Positions 25,211 to 34,750 of a stretch of DNA of 62,050 nt are shown here, one piece after another. The stretch lies in the NCBI GenBank assembly GCA_021803345.1, contig JAJZLS010000079.1:1-62050 (forward strand). The letters run 5' to 3'. The notes beneath the pieces are model-generated. The model was given only the letters and a program-made list of their open reading frames with translations, did no database searches and was not told the origin of the DNA. Position 1 is the first letter of the stretch; each line of letters begins with the position of its first letter. The translations under genes were made by a program, and so were the position numbers. The DNA comes from Actinomycetes bacterium. GTDB taxonomy: Bacteria > Actinomycetota > Acidimicrobiia > Acidimicrobiales > Acidimicrobiaceae.

Positions 25211-26134
25211 CTACCTGCTTACGTAGATTCCAATTATTAACACGATAATCCAAATCAGACCGATGGATTGAAGCGACCGGTCCTCAAACAGCATTTCTTC
25301 CGGTGCGCCCCCGTGGCCTTGTTCCACCAGGAGAGAGTAACGAAGAATTGCAGCAACGAAGAATAAGATCGAACTTTCAATCCATATTGCGCCTTTTGGT
25401 GAGGATGCACCTTTTTCGAAAGCCCATAAGCAGTAGGCAGTCATGGCTACCCCGGATGAGATAGTCCTGACATAATTTAGGAAACCTTCGGGGTATTTGG
25501 CAAGTGACGCTCTGTGTGTAAAGGCTTCATCCCCTAACAATTGAACTTCGGCCATTCGTTTGCATACCACTACAAAAAGGGATCCGAAGGAAGCGACGAT
25601 TAAAAACCAATTCGAAAGGAATACATGATCTGCGACACCACCAGCAATTGAACGAAGCAGAAACCCCAATGATACAGAGAGAATATCTACTATAGGTTCG
25701 TGCTTGAGCAATCTGGAATAGGCAATATTTATTAACACATAAATAGTTATCACCATTCCCAGGTCATTGCCGGAATAAATATAGGCGACGGAAACGCCAG
25801 CGATTATCAGAACTGCGCTGATTACATATGCAAGCTGTCTGGACAGTTCTCCCGCAGCAATTGGCCTAGATGACTTCTTCGGGTGCATTCTGTCAAGTTC
25901 TATGTCGAACGAGTCATTGAGCATATAGATTCCGGACGCGGCAAGAGTGAAGGAAACAATTGCGACTATAGAAGGGATGATGATTCGGGGGCTGGTTATT
26001 GAACCAGCCGCAATCGGAGCAGCCAGCACTAATAGGTTCTTAGTCCATTGTTTTGGGCGTGAAGAAATTAAAATAGCTTTGCCAAGGCCTCTTTTGGGTT
26101 TTATGGGAGCCATTGATGATTCCAATTCAGCCAT
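25211..26134 (-). CDS. ubiA: decaprenyl-phosphate phosphoribosyltransferase (UbiA superfamily)
   Basis: 307 residues with about nine membrane segments. The first Asp-rich motif is NDSFDIELDRMHPKKSSRPIAAG, the form NDxxDxxxDxxHPxKxxRP seen in DPPR synthases (Rv3806c type), and KRMAEVQLLGDEA is in the second conserved loop. It transfers 5-phosphoribose from PRPP to decaprenyl phosphate, giving the precursor for DprE1/DprE2. The removal of the 5-phosphate requires a phosphatase not seen here. First gene of the ubiA-dprE1-dprE2 set. Confidence 0.9.
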   Translation of the reverse strand: MAELESSMAPIKPKRGLGKAILISSRPKQWTKNLLVLAAPIAAGSITSPRIIIPSIVAIVSFTLAASGIYMLNDSFDIELDRMHPKKSSRPIAAGELSRQLAYVISAVLIIAGVSVAYIYSGNDLGMVITIYVLINIAYSRLLKHEPIVDILSVSLGFLLRSIAGGVADHVFLSNWFLIVASFGSLFVVVCKRMAEVQLLGDEAFTHRASLAKYPEGFLNYVRTISSGVAMTAYCLWAFEKGASSPKGAIWIESSILFFVAAILRYSLLVEQGHGGAPEEMLFEDRSLQSIGLIWIIVLIIGIYVSR

Positions 26135-26229
26135 GAGCTAACCGTTTTCCTTACTGGAGTTGCACTCGCGCGCATTGTTGTTGTGCCAATGAAGCGTCTA
26201 AATCACTCTAGCGACAGTTTGCCAGCAGC

Positions 26230-28368
26230 CTATTGTTTGTCCGGAGCTCCGTAGTGATCCGGGCCTGAACAAAAGCGATAATATTCAATCCCCTCAATTA
26301 CCCCGTATGCGTATTGGCTTTGTGCAAAGTAGATTTGGTGATGGCCCCTAAGGCGTTCCAGCTCCGGACTATAGTTTCCAACCACTATCCCCAGGGTTCT
26401 ACCTTCGAGCATCTCTTCATCATTTCCCGAGTCGCCTGCTACAAGCATCTGCTCCAAAGGTATTCCCCACTTATACGACAGGTACCTCAGCGCTCTACCT
26501 TTTGAGGCTCTCAGTGGAAGGATGTCGACAAACTTCCCATGGGAATATATTAGATTGGTTCTCAACCCAGCTTCCGCGAGGACTTTAGAGATTTCCTCCG
26601 GAGTGGGCGGATTCTCCTTCGGTAGTGTATAAGAAATCTTGAATTCTCGCTGGTTGGATCGGGGCTGCAATTTCATACCCTCAATCTTCTTGAGTTCGTT
26701 TACTACGGCTTCGCGCCGCCAGTAGTAACTAATGTGGGTTGCCCAGCCTATATCTGGGAGAATCTTTGGCCCATAGTGTATTTCGCTTCCTACGGAGCTA
26801 ATTATCACTTCCGGTGTCGGCACCTTTTTGGTCTTGAGTATTTCAAGAGCACTTTGTAAAGGGCGCCCGGTTGCCACCGCAAAAATGGTCTCCTTTTGGT
26901 GTATTTTCACCCATTCGACTAATTTCCTAGTCGCTTTGTCATCGCCTACTAAAACATTATCGATATCGAGCACCAGCATTCTGTGTGCGTGGATAAGCGG
27001 TGGTTTGTGCAGCAGCTCGATCCGTTTTCGCATCGACTTCCTATTGGAATGCACCACGTGGCGTAGTTCTTTCAGGTATTTAGTAACATGTGCATCCCAT
27101 GCGTAATGGTTTTTAACGCCGCTCAGGCCATTTCTTGCCCACTGTCTCCATTTTGGTCCCGCGCTAATCACTGCGTATAGAGTTTCTCCAAGTGCTTCGG
27201 TGTCAAGAGTTTCCACAAGGAGTCCGTTTCGACAGTGCCTAATTATGTCAATCGGACCACCATCATTCGGTCCGACGATGGGTAGTCCACTGGCAGAAGC
27301 TTCTAACAGTGTCAGCCCAAACGCTTCTGTAATGGCAGAGTTTACGAACACCCCTCTTCGTTTAGCGGCAAGCCTGAACAATTCCGGGACATCGTCGGGC
27401 TGATGGTGTTTGGGCATTGAGACCTTGCCGTTCAGGGAGAACTTGTCGATCTCCAGCAGCATATTGGTAAGAATTTGTGAAGCACTTTCGTCCAGGTCTC
27501 TGATGTCGTCTCGATTACCGGCAACGATCACCAGGTTGGCCGCATCCTGGAGTTTGGGTGACTGCCCGTAAGCCCTGATTAGACCGTCGAGATTTTTACG
27601 CCTGTCAGCCCTGGCTATAGTAAAAATCATCGGTTTATTTGGCTTTGTTAGAAATCTGTTGACTTCGTGCTGAATAGATTTCGGAGGTTGCCATTCCCGG
27701 TTGGGAGGATGAAATCTGGAAAGATCCAGTCCCGGGGGGATTACCTTTATTCGATTTGGTTGGGCTCTCTCGTACAGTCCGTATTGTTGATCGACTTCCT
27801 GTCTGGTGCTGGCAATTACCAGCGAAGCATGCTCCAGTATTTGTTCCTCTGCTTCAATTCGTCTTGAAATCCGGAAACGTCTTTCGATCTGAGTTTTTGA
27901 CATCCCGCTTTCTGTCAGATAATGCTGCTTGACCCTTCCCAAAGAGTGTCCCGTGTGCACCTGAGGTATGTTCAGCATGCTTGAAAGCTGGTATCCAATA
28001 TATCCGGCGTCAGCATAGTGAGAATGTATCACGTCAGGTAGACGGTCTTGAGCTTTGAAGTACTGGAGAGTTCTGTCGACAAATTCATCCAAATATGGCC
28101 ATAAGGATTCTTTTTTAATGTATTTTTTTGGGCCGCATCTGAGTCGGACAATTTTGGAATTTTCGGATAGAATTTCGGTGTCCGAGGCGTATTCAGGTGC
28201 TACTTCTGGGCTTTCAATTTTACGGGTGAGAAGGTCCACCTTCTCAACGCCAGCATTATTCGACAGAGCCCTTACCAGGTCTAGTACATACCCTATTTGA
28301 CCACCGGTGTCCGGATCACGCCCAAGTTCGGGTTCGTAGCCCCGGATGAGTCCGTGGACACTAATCAT
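26230..28368 (-). CDS. sucrose-phosphate synthase-like, GT4 domain fused to HAD phosphatase domain
   Basis: 712 residues from ATG 28368. Residues 1-470 are a GT-B domain: SVHGLIRGYEPELGRDPDTGGQIGYVLDLVRAL, IHSHYADAGYIGYQLS, TGHSLGRVKQHYL, FTIARADRRKNLDGLI and EAFGLTLLEASASGLPIVGP. These are hallmarks of bacterial sucrose-phosphate synthases. Residues from about 490 are a HAD-type domain: LVLDIDNVLVGDD (motif I), AVATGRPLQSAL and LVAGDSGNDEEML (motif IV). This matches the bidomainal SPS-SPP layout, so UDP-glucose plus fructose-6-phosphate to sucrose(-phosphate) is likely, probably as compatible solute. The frame stays open 96 bases upstream with family-like sequence (GLYLC before MISVHG), but no ATG, GTG or TTG is there. 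Confidence 0.82.
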   Translation of the reverse strand: MISVHGLIRGYEPELGRDPDTGGQIGYVLDLVRALSNNAGVEKVDLLTRKIESPEVAPEYASDTEILSENSKIVRLRCGPKKYIKKESLWPYLDEFVDRTLQYFKAQDRLPDVIHSHYADAGYIGYQLSSMLNIPQVHTGHSLGRVKQHYLTESGMSKTQIERRFRISRRIEAEEQILEHASLVIASTRQEVDQQYGLYERAQPNRIKVIPPGLDLSRFHPPNREWQPPKSIQHEVNRFLTKPNKPMIFTIARADRRKNLDGLIRAYGQSPKLQDAANLVIVAGNRDDIRDLDESASQILTNMLLEIDKFSLNGKVSMPKHHQPDDVPELFRLAAKRRGVFVNSAITEAFGLTLLEASASGLPIVGPNDGGPIDIIRHCRNGLLVETLDTEALGETLYAVISAGPKWRQWARNGLSGVKNHYAWDAHVTKYLKELRHVVHSNRKSMRKRIELLHKPPLIHAHRMLVLDIDNVLVGDDKATRKLVEWVKIHQKETIFAVATGRPLQSALEILKTKKVPTPEVIISSVGSEIHYGPKILPDIGWATHISYYWRREAVVNELKKIEGMKLQPRSNQREFKISYTLPKENPPTPEEISKVLAEAGLRTNLIYSHGKFVDILPLRASKGRALRYLSYKWGIPLEQMLVAGDSGNDEEMLEGRTLGIVVGNYSPELERLRGHHQIYFAQSQYAYGVIEGIEYYRFCSGPDHYGAPDKQ

Positions 28369-28779
28369 GCACAGATAGAGGCCTTTTTCTTCGATAAGAG
28401 CTTCTCCTTGGTAAGCGGGATCAGCTGCATCCCATACGGGTTTATTTTGAGAAGTTGTCCATTTTTAGTGTACCAAGGGGTCTGGATTAATGGTTAGTAA
28501 AATTGACATAAACGAGGTTGTCCAGCCAGTTGTCATCAATTTAAGTAGCTTGATAACGATGGTACGGCGGAGAAATAATTGAATTTGCGGACTGGTTATT
28601 TCCATGAAATCCCGAATTCAGGGAGCCAAGACAACTGACTATTGTCCACCTTTGCTAATTATGTAATAACAGGGTTAGGCTCGGAAACTAAGATAGAGCC
28701 ATAAACACTGGTCCAGGAAAAAAATAGTAGATGCACGGGTTGCTTGTTTTTGGAAAATCCTCTTGAAATGGAGGTGAGT
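28369..28779. other. divergent intergenic region between SPS and dinB
   Basis: The first ~100 bases are an open extension of the SPS frame. The rest is AT-rich and holds no recognisable gene. A good ribosome binding site (GGAGGTGA) lies just before dinB ATG 28780. Confidence 0.5.
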
Positions 28780-30060
28780 ATGTCGGATCTGGCCAAGCCT
28801 TGGGGATCGAGTAAAGCAATCCTTCATGCTGACCTGGATTGTTATTTTGCGGCAGTGGAAATCTTGGATAACCCCTCACTGGTTGGTAAGCCGGTTATTG
28901 TGGGGGGTAGTGGACCTCGGGGAGTTGTAGCCGCCGCTAATTACCAGGCGAGAGCTTACGGGGTGCATTCAGCCATGCCGATGGCAATAGCCCGGCGTAT
29001 TTGTCCGAATGCAGTGATAGTCGACGGCAGGCACTCCCGTTATATGGAGTTCTCCAATCAGTTCCAGGAGATACTTGGAACTTTTACTGATGAGATCGAG
29101 CCGATAGGTCTTGACGAAGCATTCCTGGATGTCAGCGGTGCTTCGATGTTATTTGGCCACCCGATAAAGATTGCAGAACAGATCCGGCGAAATGTATTTG
29201 AGGACCTTTCACTTTCTGTATGCATTGGAGTGGGCACAACCAAGCAGATTGCCAAGCTGGCATCGAAGCGTGCTAAGCCATCAGTTAGTAATGGGAAAGT
29301 GATTCAGGGACCGGGGATATATGTGGTGTGGCCTGGAGAGGAAAGAGGTTTTTTGGAACCCCTCTCGGTTGGGGAGCTTTGGGGGGTTGGAGTCAAGACC
29401 CTTGAAAAACTTAATGGAATCGGTATAAAAACAGTATCGGACCTAAGAGAGGTGCCACAGAAATCACTGGTTAAGCTTTTGGGTAAATCAGGACAGAATC
29501 TGCACCTTCTGGCGATGGGTCTTGATGGTGACAAAGTTACCCAAAGCCGTGCACGAAAATCGATCGGCAGGGAAAAGACATTTTCAACCGATTTGTTCAG
29601 TCAGGATAGTATCAGCGGAGAACTAGTCAGGATATGTGATTCTGTGGCCGGAAGCCTCAACCGTAAGGGGATTGGCGCTCGAACTGTAACAGTTAAGGTG
29701 CGCTTCGGAAATTTCCAAACTTTTACCCGCTCGGTTACTTTGGCGCAACCGACTAATTCCCAGGCGGAAATCATTAAGCATGTGCGGGCACTGGCCAGTC
29801 AAATCTCTTTCGATCAGGGAGTTAGACTTCTTGGTGTTTCACTTTCGAATCTGAGTGAATTCAAAACTGTGCAGTTGACACTGGATGAACTGGAAAACGA
29901 CACTAAACAGCTCTCATTAACTGAGGCCATAACCAAGATTAGAGAACGTTTCGGCAACGATTCTCTGGCTCCAGCTTCGCTGCTGAAGTCTGGAAAGTTG
30001 GATGTGATTCGGGATCATGAACAACAGTGGGGGCCGGACAGGTCAGGACAGGATTTATAG
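28780..30060 (+). CDS. dinB: DNA polymerase IV (Y-family)
   Basis: About 426 residues from ATG 28780, chosen because GGAGGTGA lies 5 bases upstream; an upstream start at 28744 is less likely. Palm motif ILHADLDCYFAAVE, metal-binding GLDEAFLDVSG, fingers ARAYGVHSAMPMAIARRICP, and the little-finger segment SIGREKTFSTDL are present, followed by a C-terminal region with LSNLSEF. It is an error-prone translesion polymerase. No beta-clamp motif could be picked with certainty. It is a single gene, with convergent ureD downstream. Confidence 0.95.
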   Translation: MSDLAKPWGSSKAILHADLDCYFAAVEILDNPSLVGKPVIVGGSGPRGVVAAANYQARAYGVHSAMPMAIARRICPNAVIVDGRHSRYMEFSNQFQEILGTFTDEIEPIGLDEAFLDVSGASMLFGHPIKIAEQIRRNVFEDLSLSVCIGVGTTKQIAKLASKRAKPSVSNGKVIQGPGIYVVWPGEERGFLEPLSVGELWGVGVKTLEKLNGIGIKTVSDLREVPQKSLVKLLGKSGQNLHLLAMGLDGDKVTQSRARKSIGREKTFSTDLFSQDSISGELVRICDSVAGSLNRKGIGARTVTVKVRFGNFQTFTRSVTLAQPTNSQAEIIKHVRALASQISFDQGVRLLGVSLSNLSEFKTVQLTLDELENDTKQLSLTEAITKIRERFGNDSLAPASLLKSGKLDVIRDHEQQWGPDRSGQDL

Positions 30061-30154
30061 ATGGAATTTTTAAGAGATTAGCCCCGGCAGTTTGTAATTC
30101 TGGTCTCCGACCTTGGAAGCCGTCGTGATTCGTTCGATTTACTTCGGATATTTT

Positions 30155-31015
30155 TTATTTTCCTTGTGAGGTTATTATTTCGATTGAGCTTTCGAAAAGC
30201 TGCTTGACCGAGTCTGATGTAATCGAGCAAACTCTACCAAGTACAAGCTTTGGTGAGATGCTCGAAATTGAGACTTCGATTGAACTTCCAGCATCTCTAA
30301 CTGATTTGGCTTGATTACGTAGGATTTCCTCTACTTTGGAGGCTCGATAACCACCGATATATAGCGTTCCAGTGCACAGGGCGTTGGAAAAAACATGTTG
30401 CCAGGATTGTGCGGCAGTGTAAATTGGATTTGGCTCAACCACAATTGAATCAGCATAAAGCAACTTGTTTTCGACGAATATTCGAAATTGCGTATTTAGA
30501 CGGTTGTAAACTAGAGTGTCGTCGATTTGGGGGAATGGCTGGCCGATTATGTCAGTAAAAATCAGTCTCGCGTCTTTTGCGAGATGTAAGTCGGTGGAAA
30601 ACTCCAGGGAACTATTTGGAAGCATTATGATGGGCTCGCAAATGTAGATCAGTGACGAATTATCCATTGCCACTATTTTCAAATCGACTTTCGCTGATTT
30701 GCCATCGCGCGTAGGCATTACTTTGGTGGCAGATTGGGCGTGTAGAACTATACTGCGTGAGTCGCTAAGGGTAACGTGAATTCGATGTTCTTCGGAGGGG
30801 AAAATTCCTGGCCCGATCTCTACCAAATAGTACTTGACATGGTTAAACTTAATTCCGCAGTTTTTTGATAGCCTGAATTGCCCGCTTTGGTGTGCTAGTT
30901 GCACGCCTCCTGAGGCTCCAAAGTTTGCTTCGAGGACGGAGGCTAGGTAGCTGTCTTTTTTGTCGGCTTCCTCTTTTCTTGTGTTAACGGGGATTCCTTT
31001 AGTCCAATAGCTCAT
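30155..31015 (-). CDS. ureD: urease accessory protein UreD/UreH
   Basis: 286 residues. The UreD pattern is present: GPGIFPSEEHRIHVTLSDSRSIVLHAQSATKVMP, then SLIYICEPIIMLPNSSLEFSTDLHLAKDARLIFTDIIG. UreD scaffolds the apo-urease and, with UreF and UreG, tunnels nickel into the active site. The N-terminal 30 residues are atypical and Lys/Glu-rich. It is the last gene of the urease operon. Its ATG overlaps the stop of the unassigned 187-codon frame by four bases. Confidence 0.88.
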   Translation of the reverse strand: MSYWTKGIPVNTRKEEADKKDSYLASVLEANFGASGGVQLAHQSGQFRLSKNCGIKFNHVKYYLVEIGPGIFPSEEHRIHVTLSDSRSIVLHAQSATKVMPTRDGKSAKVDLKIVAMDNSSLIYICEPIIMLPNSSLEFSTDLHLAKDARLIFTDIIGQPFPQIDDTLVYNRLNTQFRIFVENKLLYADSIVVEPNPIYTAAQSWQHVFSNALCTGTLYIGGYRASKVEEILRNQAKSVRDAGSSIEVSISSISPKLVLGRVCSITSDSVKQLFESSIEIITSQGK

Positions 31016-31575
31016 GCTTTCGATGCTTTCAGTTGTTGATTTTTCATCGGAGCACTGGGGTTCACTAGACTAGGCTTTTCTTGTTGTATCCTTCCAAGTC
31101 CTGAAAGATCCCGATGGGGATCCAGTCTTACGGAAACAACGAATTGCGTTGTAGTTATGTCCGCATCAGCTGTATATTTGCATTTGGAGCTAGCGAAGAG
31201 TGCTCGCTTCTTGTTATCTTCAATTTTGGCATTTTTACAGCCTGGGTAGTAGCACTGCGAATCGAAATTGGTATAGTCCGTTATGACTGGAACCCTGGGT
31301 TCAATGTTTGACACGTTCTCCCATAATAAAATTCTGTATGTGCACAAATTCTGATAAAGTAACGCCCTATTTGGTTCGTACTGCCGAGCTGCGTTTCGTC
31401 CCTTGTGACCAGTTTCAACACTTCTGAGTTGCGTAATCTCTGCGGCGGTAAAGACCTCATGCCTCGTAAGTGCGCATGTTTGGGCTCGACCTCTTTGCCG
31501 GAAGTTTGTTTGGTCGAGGCCCAAGTAGTAGATGACGTGGCAATTAGGGTAGTCCCGATGCTGGCGAATGCTCAT
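31012..31575 (-). CDS. unassigned 187-residue frame inside urease operon, C-terminus resembles degenerate TnpB zinc ribbon
   Basis: It fills the gap between ureG (6 bases before its start) and ureD (4-base ATGA overlap), so by position it looks like an operon member. No full-length family is recognised. Residues about 115-150 read SQCYYPGCKNAKIEDNKK..ALFASSKCKYTADADI, which resembles the RNA-guided nuclease/transposase-associated TnpB C-terminus (SQxCxxCG..DNRKSQ..F.CxxCGYxxDADxNA). The third Cys position is Ser, so the ribbon would be defective. The N-terminal half has no recognisable RuvC motif. Alternatives: a TnpB relic that happens to stay open, or a real small gene of unknown function. 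No UreE gene is present elsewhere in the operon, but nothing here resembles UreE. Confidence 0.4.
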   Translation of the reverse strand: MSIRQHRDYPNCHVIYYLGLDQTNFRQRGRAQTCALTRHEVFTAAEITQLRSVETGHKGRNAARQYEPNRALLYQNLCTYRILLWENVSNIEPRVPVITDYTNFDSQCYYPGCKNAKIEDNKKRALFASSKCKYTADADITTTQFVVSVRLDPHRDLSGLGRIQQEKPSLVNPSAPMKNQQLKASKA

Positions 31576-31581
31576 ATGGTT

Positions 31582-32313
31582 TTATGAATTCGCATGATGA
31601 TGCATGTCTTCAGCAGATGTAACGGTTTTGCCATGATATGATGCACGTATTCCCTCATTTAAGGAGTTTGTGGGGTTGAAGTTGCGGATTTGTTCAAGCA
31701 CCCAGCGTTGTATTTCCATGACACCCTCCCTGCTGAGCAGGTCACAGAAAATAGTTGGTAGTTCCCCCCTTATAATCTTTGCATCGCGGGCCATTACCTC
31801 CAAATCTGCTCCAACATGAGGTGCAAGTGTGGTTTTATTTATTATCAGCAGGTCTGAATATGTAAGGCCAGGCCCTCCCTTTCTTGGTATCTTGTCTCCC
31901 TGGGCCACGTCGATAATGTAGATGGTTTTATCTGCTAAATCAGGTGAGAACATAGCAGTCAAATTATCGCCACCAGATTCGACTAAAATTAGATCTAACT
32001 TAGGGAAGTTATCTCTGAGTTCGCGGATCGCTCCCAAATTCATTGAAACATCATCCCTTATGGCAGAATGAGGACATCCTCCAGTTTCGACACCAATTAT
32101 TTTTTGATTATCGATGATGTTTAGTTTTGAGAGAAACTGGGCATCTTCTTTTGTGTAGATGTCATTAGTTACGATTGCCATGTCTAACTGTGACTGGAGC
32201 ATTTCGATCAGACGCCTTACTAGCGTTGTTTTGCCTGATCCAACCGGTCCGCCGATTCCGATTCGAACCGGAGCATGTAATTCACTTTGGTATTTGGTTT
32301 TAGTGGCAGTCAT
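31582..32313 (-). CDS. ureG: urease accessory GTPase UreG
   Basis: 243 residues. SIMIBI-class GTPase: P-loop GPVGSGKT at residues 22-29, switch stretch AIVTNDIYTKEDAQFL, the nickel-binding Cys-Pro-His in GVETGGCPHSAIRDD, ESGGDN, and NKTTLAPHVGADL as guanine-specificity loop. It couples GTP hydrolysis to nickel delivery. The C-terminal tail ends MHHHANS, a short His cluster that might help hold nickel, notable because no UreE is encoded here. It lies 13 bases after ureF. Confidence 0.96.
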   Translation of the reverse strand: MTATKTKYQSELHAPVRIGIGGPVGSGKTTLVRRLIEMLQSQLDMAIVTNDIYTKEDAQFLSKLNIIDNQKIIGVETGGCPHSAIRDDVSMNLGAIRELRDNFPKLDLILVESGGDNLTAMFSPDLADKTIYIIDVAQGDKIPRKGGPGLTYSDLLIINKTTLAPHVGADLEVMARDAKIIRGELPTIFCDLLSREGVMEIQRWVLEQIRNFNPTNSLNEGIRASYHGKTVTSAEDMHHHANS

Positions 32314-32326
32314 TTTCTATCCTTTG

Positions 32327-33034
32327 TTAGCTCTGGAATAGTCTTGGTGAAAGAGATTGATGCTGCATTTGTGACACTTCAATTCCTAAACATAGCGCGG
32401 TTATGGTGTTTGGTTTTTGGTCGGGATAGACGCTAGCCAACTTGGTGATTATCGGACTAAGTTTTGACATAAGTTTGAGCTGATCGGTTTGGCCAATTCT
32501 TGCATATCTAACTAATACTTGCGTAAGAGCCAGAGCCTGACTTTGAAGGTAGAGCAGCCTGGTGCTATAAAAGTTCCAAGTACGGCGTGAAGCTATAAGA
32601 CCTACTAGGGTTGCGGGTTCATTGATGGCAAAACTGTCGAGTTTGGCAGCGGTTTCTCCGAAATAATTCTTGGCGGCGGTCAGGATAGCTTTGCAAATTA
32701 ATAGTGAAGCCGTTCTTGCCTCATGAGTGGGTCTAGAAGCATGCAAGTGGCTATCATTTTTCTCAATTTCTCCAATCGATTTACTACCTTTTGATTCATA
32801 AAGTCTCTGCGCTTCAGTCAGCACTACAAGCTCGCCATACCAGAGAGAATAAATCAGATAATTTGTGATCCACACGGCATACGACTCAAGTGTTTTCCCA
32901 GTGGAATTGGCTACAAAAGTTTCAAATCCAAAGCTGTGCGAAAAATAGCCAACCGGAAAACTCGAGTCGAAAAAGTAGTGCATCTCCCCGAGTGATGGAT
33001 CGCAATGATTGATTTCTGCAATCTTAGCCATCAA
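32327..33034 (-). CDS. ureF: urease accessory protein UreF
   Basis: 235 residues, all-helical. Family signatures: YFFDSSFPVGYFSHSFGFETFV near the N-terminus, then the central RTASLLICKAILTAAKNYFG region and the C-terminal LSPIITKLASVYPDQKPNT..LGIEVSQMQHQSLSPRLFQS, which matches the conserved UreF C-terminal tail (…S.xQ...SRLF.S). UreF bridges UreD and UreG. It lies 6 bases downstream of ureC. In most operons ureE would lie in this position, but it is absent. Confidence 0.93.
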   Translation of the reverse strand: MMAKIAEINHCDPSLGEMHYFFDSSFPVGYFSHSFGFETFVANSTGKTLESYAVWITNYLIYSLWYGELVVLTEAQRLYESKGSKSIGEIEKNDSHLHASRPTHEARTASLLICKAILTAAKNYFGETAAKLDSFAINEPATLVGLIASRRTWNFYSTRLLYLQSQALALTQVLVRYARIGQTDQLKLMSKLSPIITKLASVYPDQKPNTITALCLGIEVSQMQHQSLSPRLFQS

Positions 33035-33040
33035 GTGTTC

Positions 33041-34750
33041 CTAAAATAGACTGTAACGTTGGGTAAGTGGCAATTTATCTGCCGGGGAGGAAGTTAGCAG
33101 CTCTCCGTTTAGCCGGACTTGGTAGGTCAAAGGATCTACTTCAATGTCTGCAATCAAATTGTTGAGTACCATGTCATTTTTCGTAATAGTACGTGTGTTT
33201 TTTACGGGTAAGTATTTTCGACGCATGTATCTGGGTAGATTATTTTGGGCGATACTAATGCCGGAAACAAAGCTGACTCCAAGACTACTGGAAGCACTTC
33301 CCATTGTTCCAAATTGAGGTTTGTACATCTGCACTTGAGGAGTGGGGATTGAAGCATTGGGATCTCCACTAATTGCATAGGCGATCATTCCGGATTTTAT
33401 AACAGTCTCAGGTCTGATGCCGAAGAAGGACGGCTTCCATATTACTAAGTCAGCCAACTTCCCTATTTCAATTGATCCCACGTATTCCGATATACCGTTA
33501 GCTATAGCTGGATTTATGGTGAACTTTGAAATATACCTCTTGACGCGATAGTTATCTGATTTTTCATTATCCTGGGGCAAGGGCCCTCTCTCGCGTTTCA
33601 TTTTATCTGCAGTTTGCCAGGTCCTAATCAGGACCTCGCCAACTCGTCCCATTGCCTGGGAATCCGACGAGATTATGGAAATTCCACCTAGGTCATGAAG
33701 CACATCTTCGGCAGCGATGGTTTCTTTCCTTATTCTGGAGTCAGCGAAAGCGACATCTTCGGCAACACGCTTATCGAGATGGTGGCAGACCATGAGCATG
33801 TCCAGGTGTTCTTCAATGGTGTTAACGGTGTAAGGCCTGGTGGGATTGGTCGAGGAAGGGATGAAGTTTGAGAGGCCAGCTACTTTTATGATGTCGGGGG
33901 CATGCCCTCCGCCAGCGCCTTCCGTGTGGAAAGCGTGGATAGTCCGGCCGGCGATTGCATTTATTGTGTCTTGCACGAATCCACTTTCGTTTAGGGTGTC
34001 GGTGTGTATTGCTACTTGCACATCCGTTAAGTCGGCAACTTCCAAGCATGTGTCGATTGCTTTTGGAGTTGATCCCCAATCCTCATGTAATTTGAGCCCC
34101 ATCGCCCCGGAGCTCACCTGTTCCAGAAGTGCCTGGCCAGAAGAAGAGTTTCCTTTGCCGAAAAATCCGACGTTAATGGCCTGGTATTCGAATGCTTCCA
34201 GCATCCGGTGAAGGTACCACTTACCTGGAGTGCAAGTTGTGGCATTTGTTCCTGTGGCTGGACCGGTTCCTCCTCCAATCATCGTGGTCACCCCAGAAGT
34301 TATGGCAGCTTGTATCTGGTCGGCGGAAATGAAGTGAATGTGGGAATCAATTGCCCCAGCAGTTACAATCAAATTTTCGGCTGCAATGATTTCGGTTGAA
34401 GCACCAATTTCTATAGTTACCCCATAGGAGACCTGAGAGTTTCCTGCCTTTCCGATTGCTGCGATCAGGCCGTCTCGGACCGCAATATCTGCTTTGTAAA
34501 TGCCAGTGTTGTCGATAATTAAGGCATTTGTGACTACTAGATCTGGCGCGCCATGATCCCGTGTGATGGTTGGGTTTTGCCCCATTCCGTCTCTAATGGT
34601 TTTCCCGCCACCAAATTTGGCCTCTTCTCCGTAGACTGTTAGATCTTTCTCGACTTCAATAATCAGGTCTGTGTCTGCTAATCGCACTCGGTCACCAGTG
34701 GTGGGACCGTAATGGTAGGCATATTCGGCTCTACTAATTGAGATACTCAT
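33041..34750 (-). CDS. ureC: urease alpha subunit
   Basis: 569 residues, standard length. All active-site residues are present at positions three higher than in Klebsiella UreC: His137 and His139 (SHIHF), carbamylated Lys220 ([10 protein letters not shown]), His222, His249 ([10 protein letters not shown]), His275 ([15 protein letters not shown]), flap Cys322-His323 (MVCHHLD) and Asp363 (SSDSQAMGR). It hydrolyses urea to ammonia and carbamate with a binuclear nickel centre. It overlaps ureB by four bases. In this window it should consume urea made by the guanidine hydrolase of the divergent operon. Confidence 0.98.
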   Translation of the reverse strand: MSISISRAEYAYHYGPTTGDRVRLADTDLIIEVEKDLTVYGEEAKFGGGKTIRDGMGQNPTITRDHGAPDLVVTNALIIDNTGIYKADIAVRDGLIAAIGKAGNSQVSYGVTIEIGASTEIIAAENLIVTAGAIDSHIHFISADQIQAAITSGVTTMIGGGTGPATGTNATTCTPGKWYLHRMLEAFEYQAINVGFFGKGNSSSGQALLEQVSSGAMGLKLHEDWGSTPKAIDTCLEVADLTDVQVAIHTDTLNESGFVQDTINAIAGRTIHAFHTEGAGGGHAPDIIKVAGLSNFIPSSTNPTRPYTVNTIEEHLDMLMVCHHLDKRVAEDVAFADSRIRKETIAAEDVLHDLGGISIISSDSQAMGRVGEVLIRTWQTADKMKRERGPLPQDNEKSDNYRVKRYISKFTINPAIANGISEYVGSIEIGKLADLVIWKPSFFGIRPETVIKSGMIAYAISGDPNASIPTPQVQMYKPQFGTMGSASSSLGVSFVSGISIAQNNLPRYMRRKYLPVKNTRTITKNDMVLNNLIADIEVDPLTYQVRLNGELLTSSPADKLPLTQRYSLF

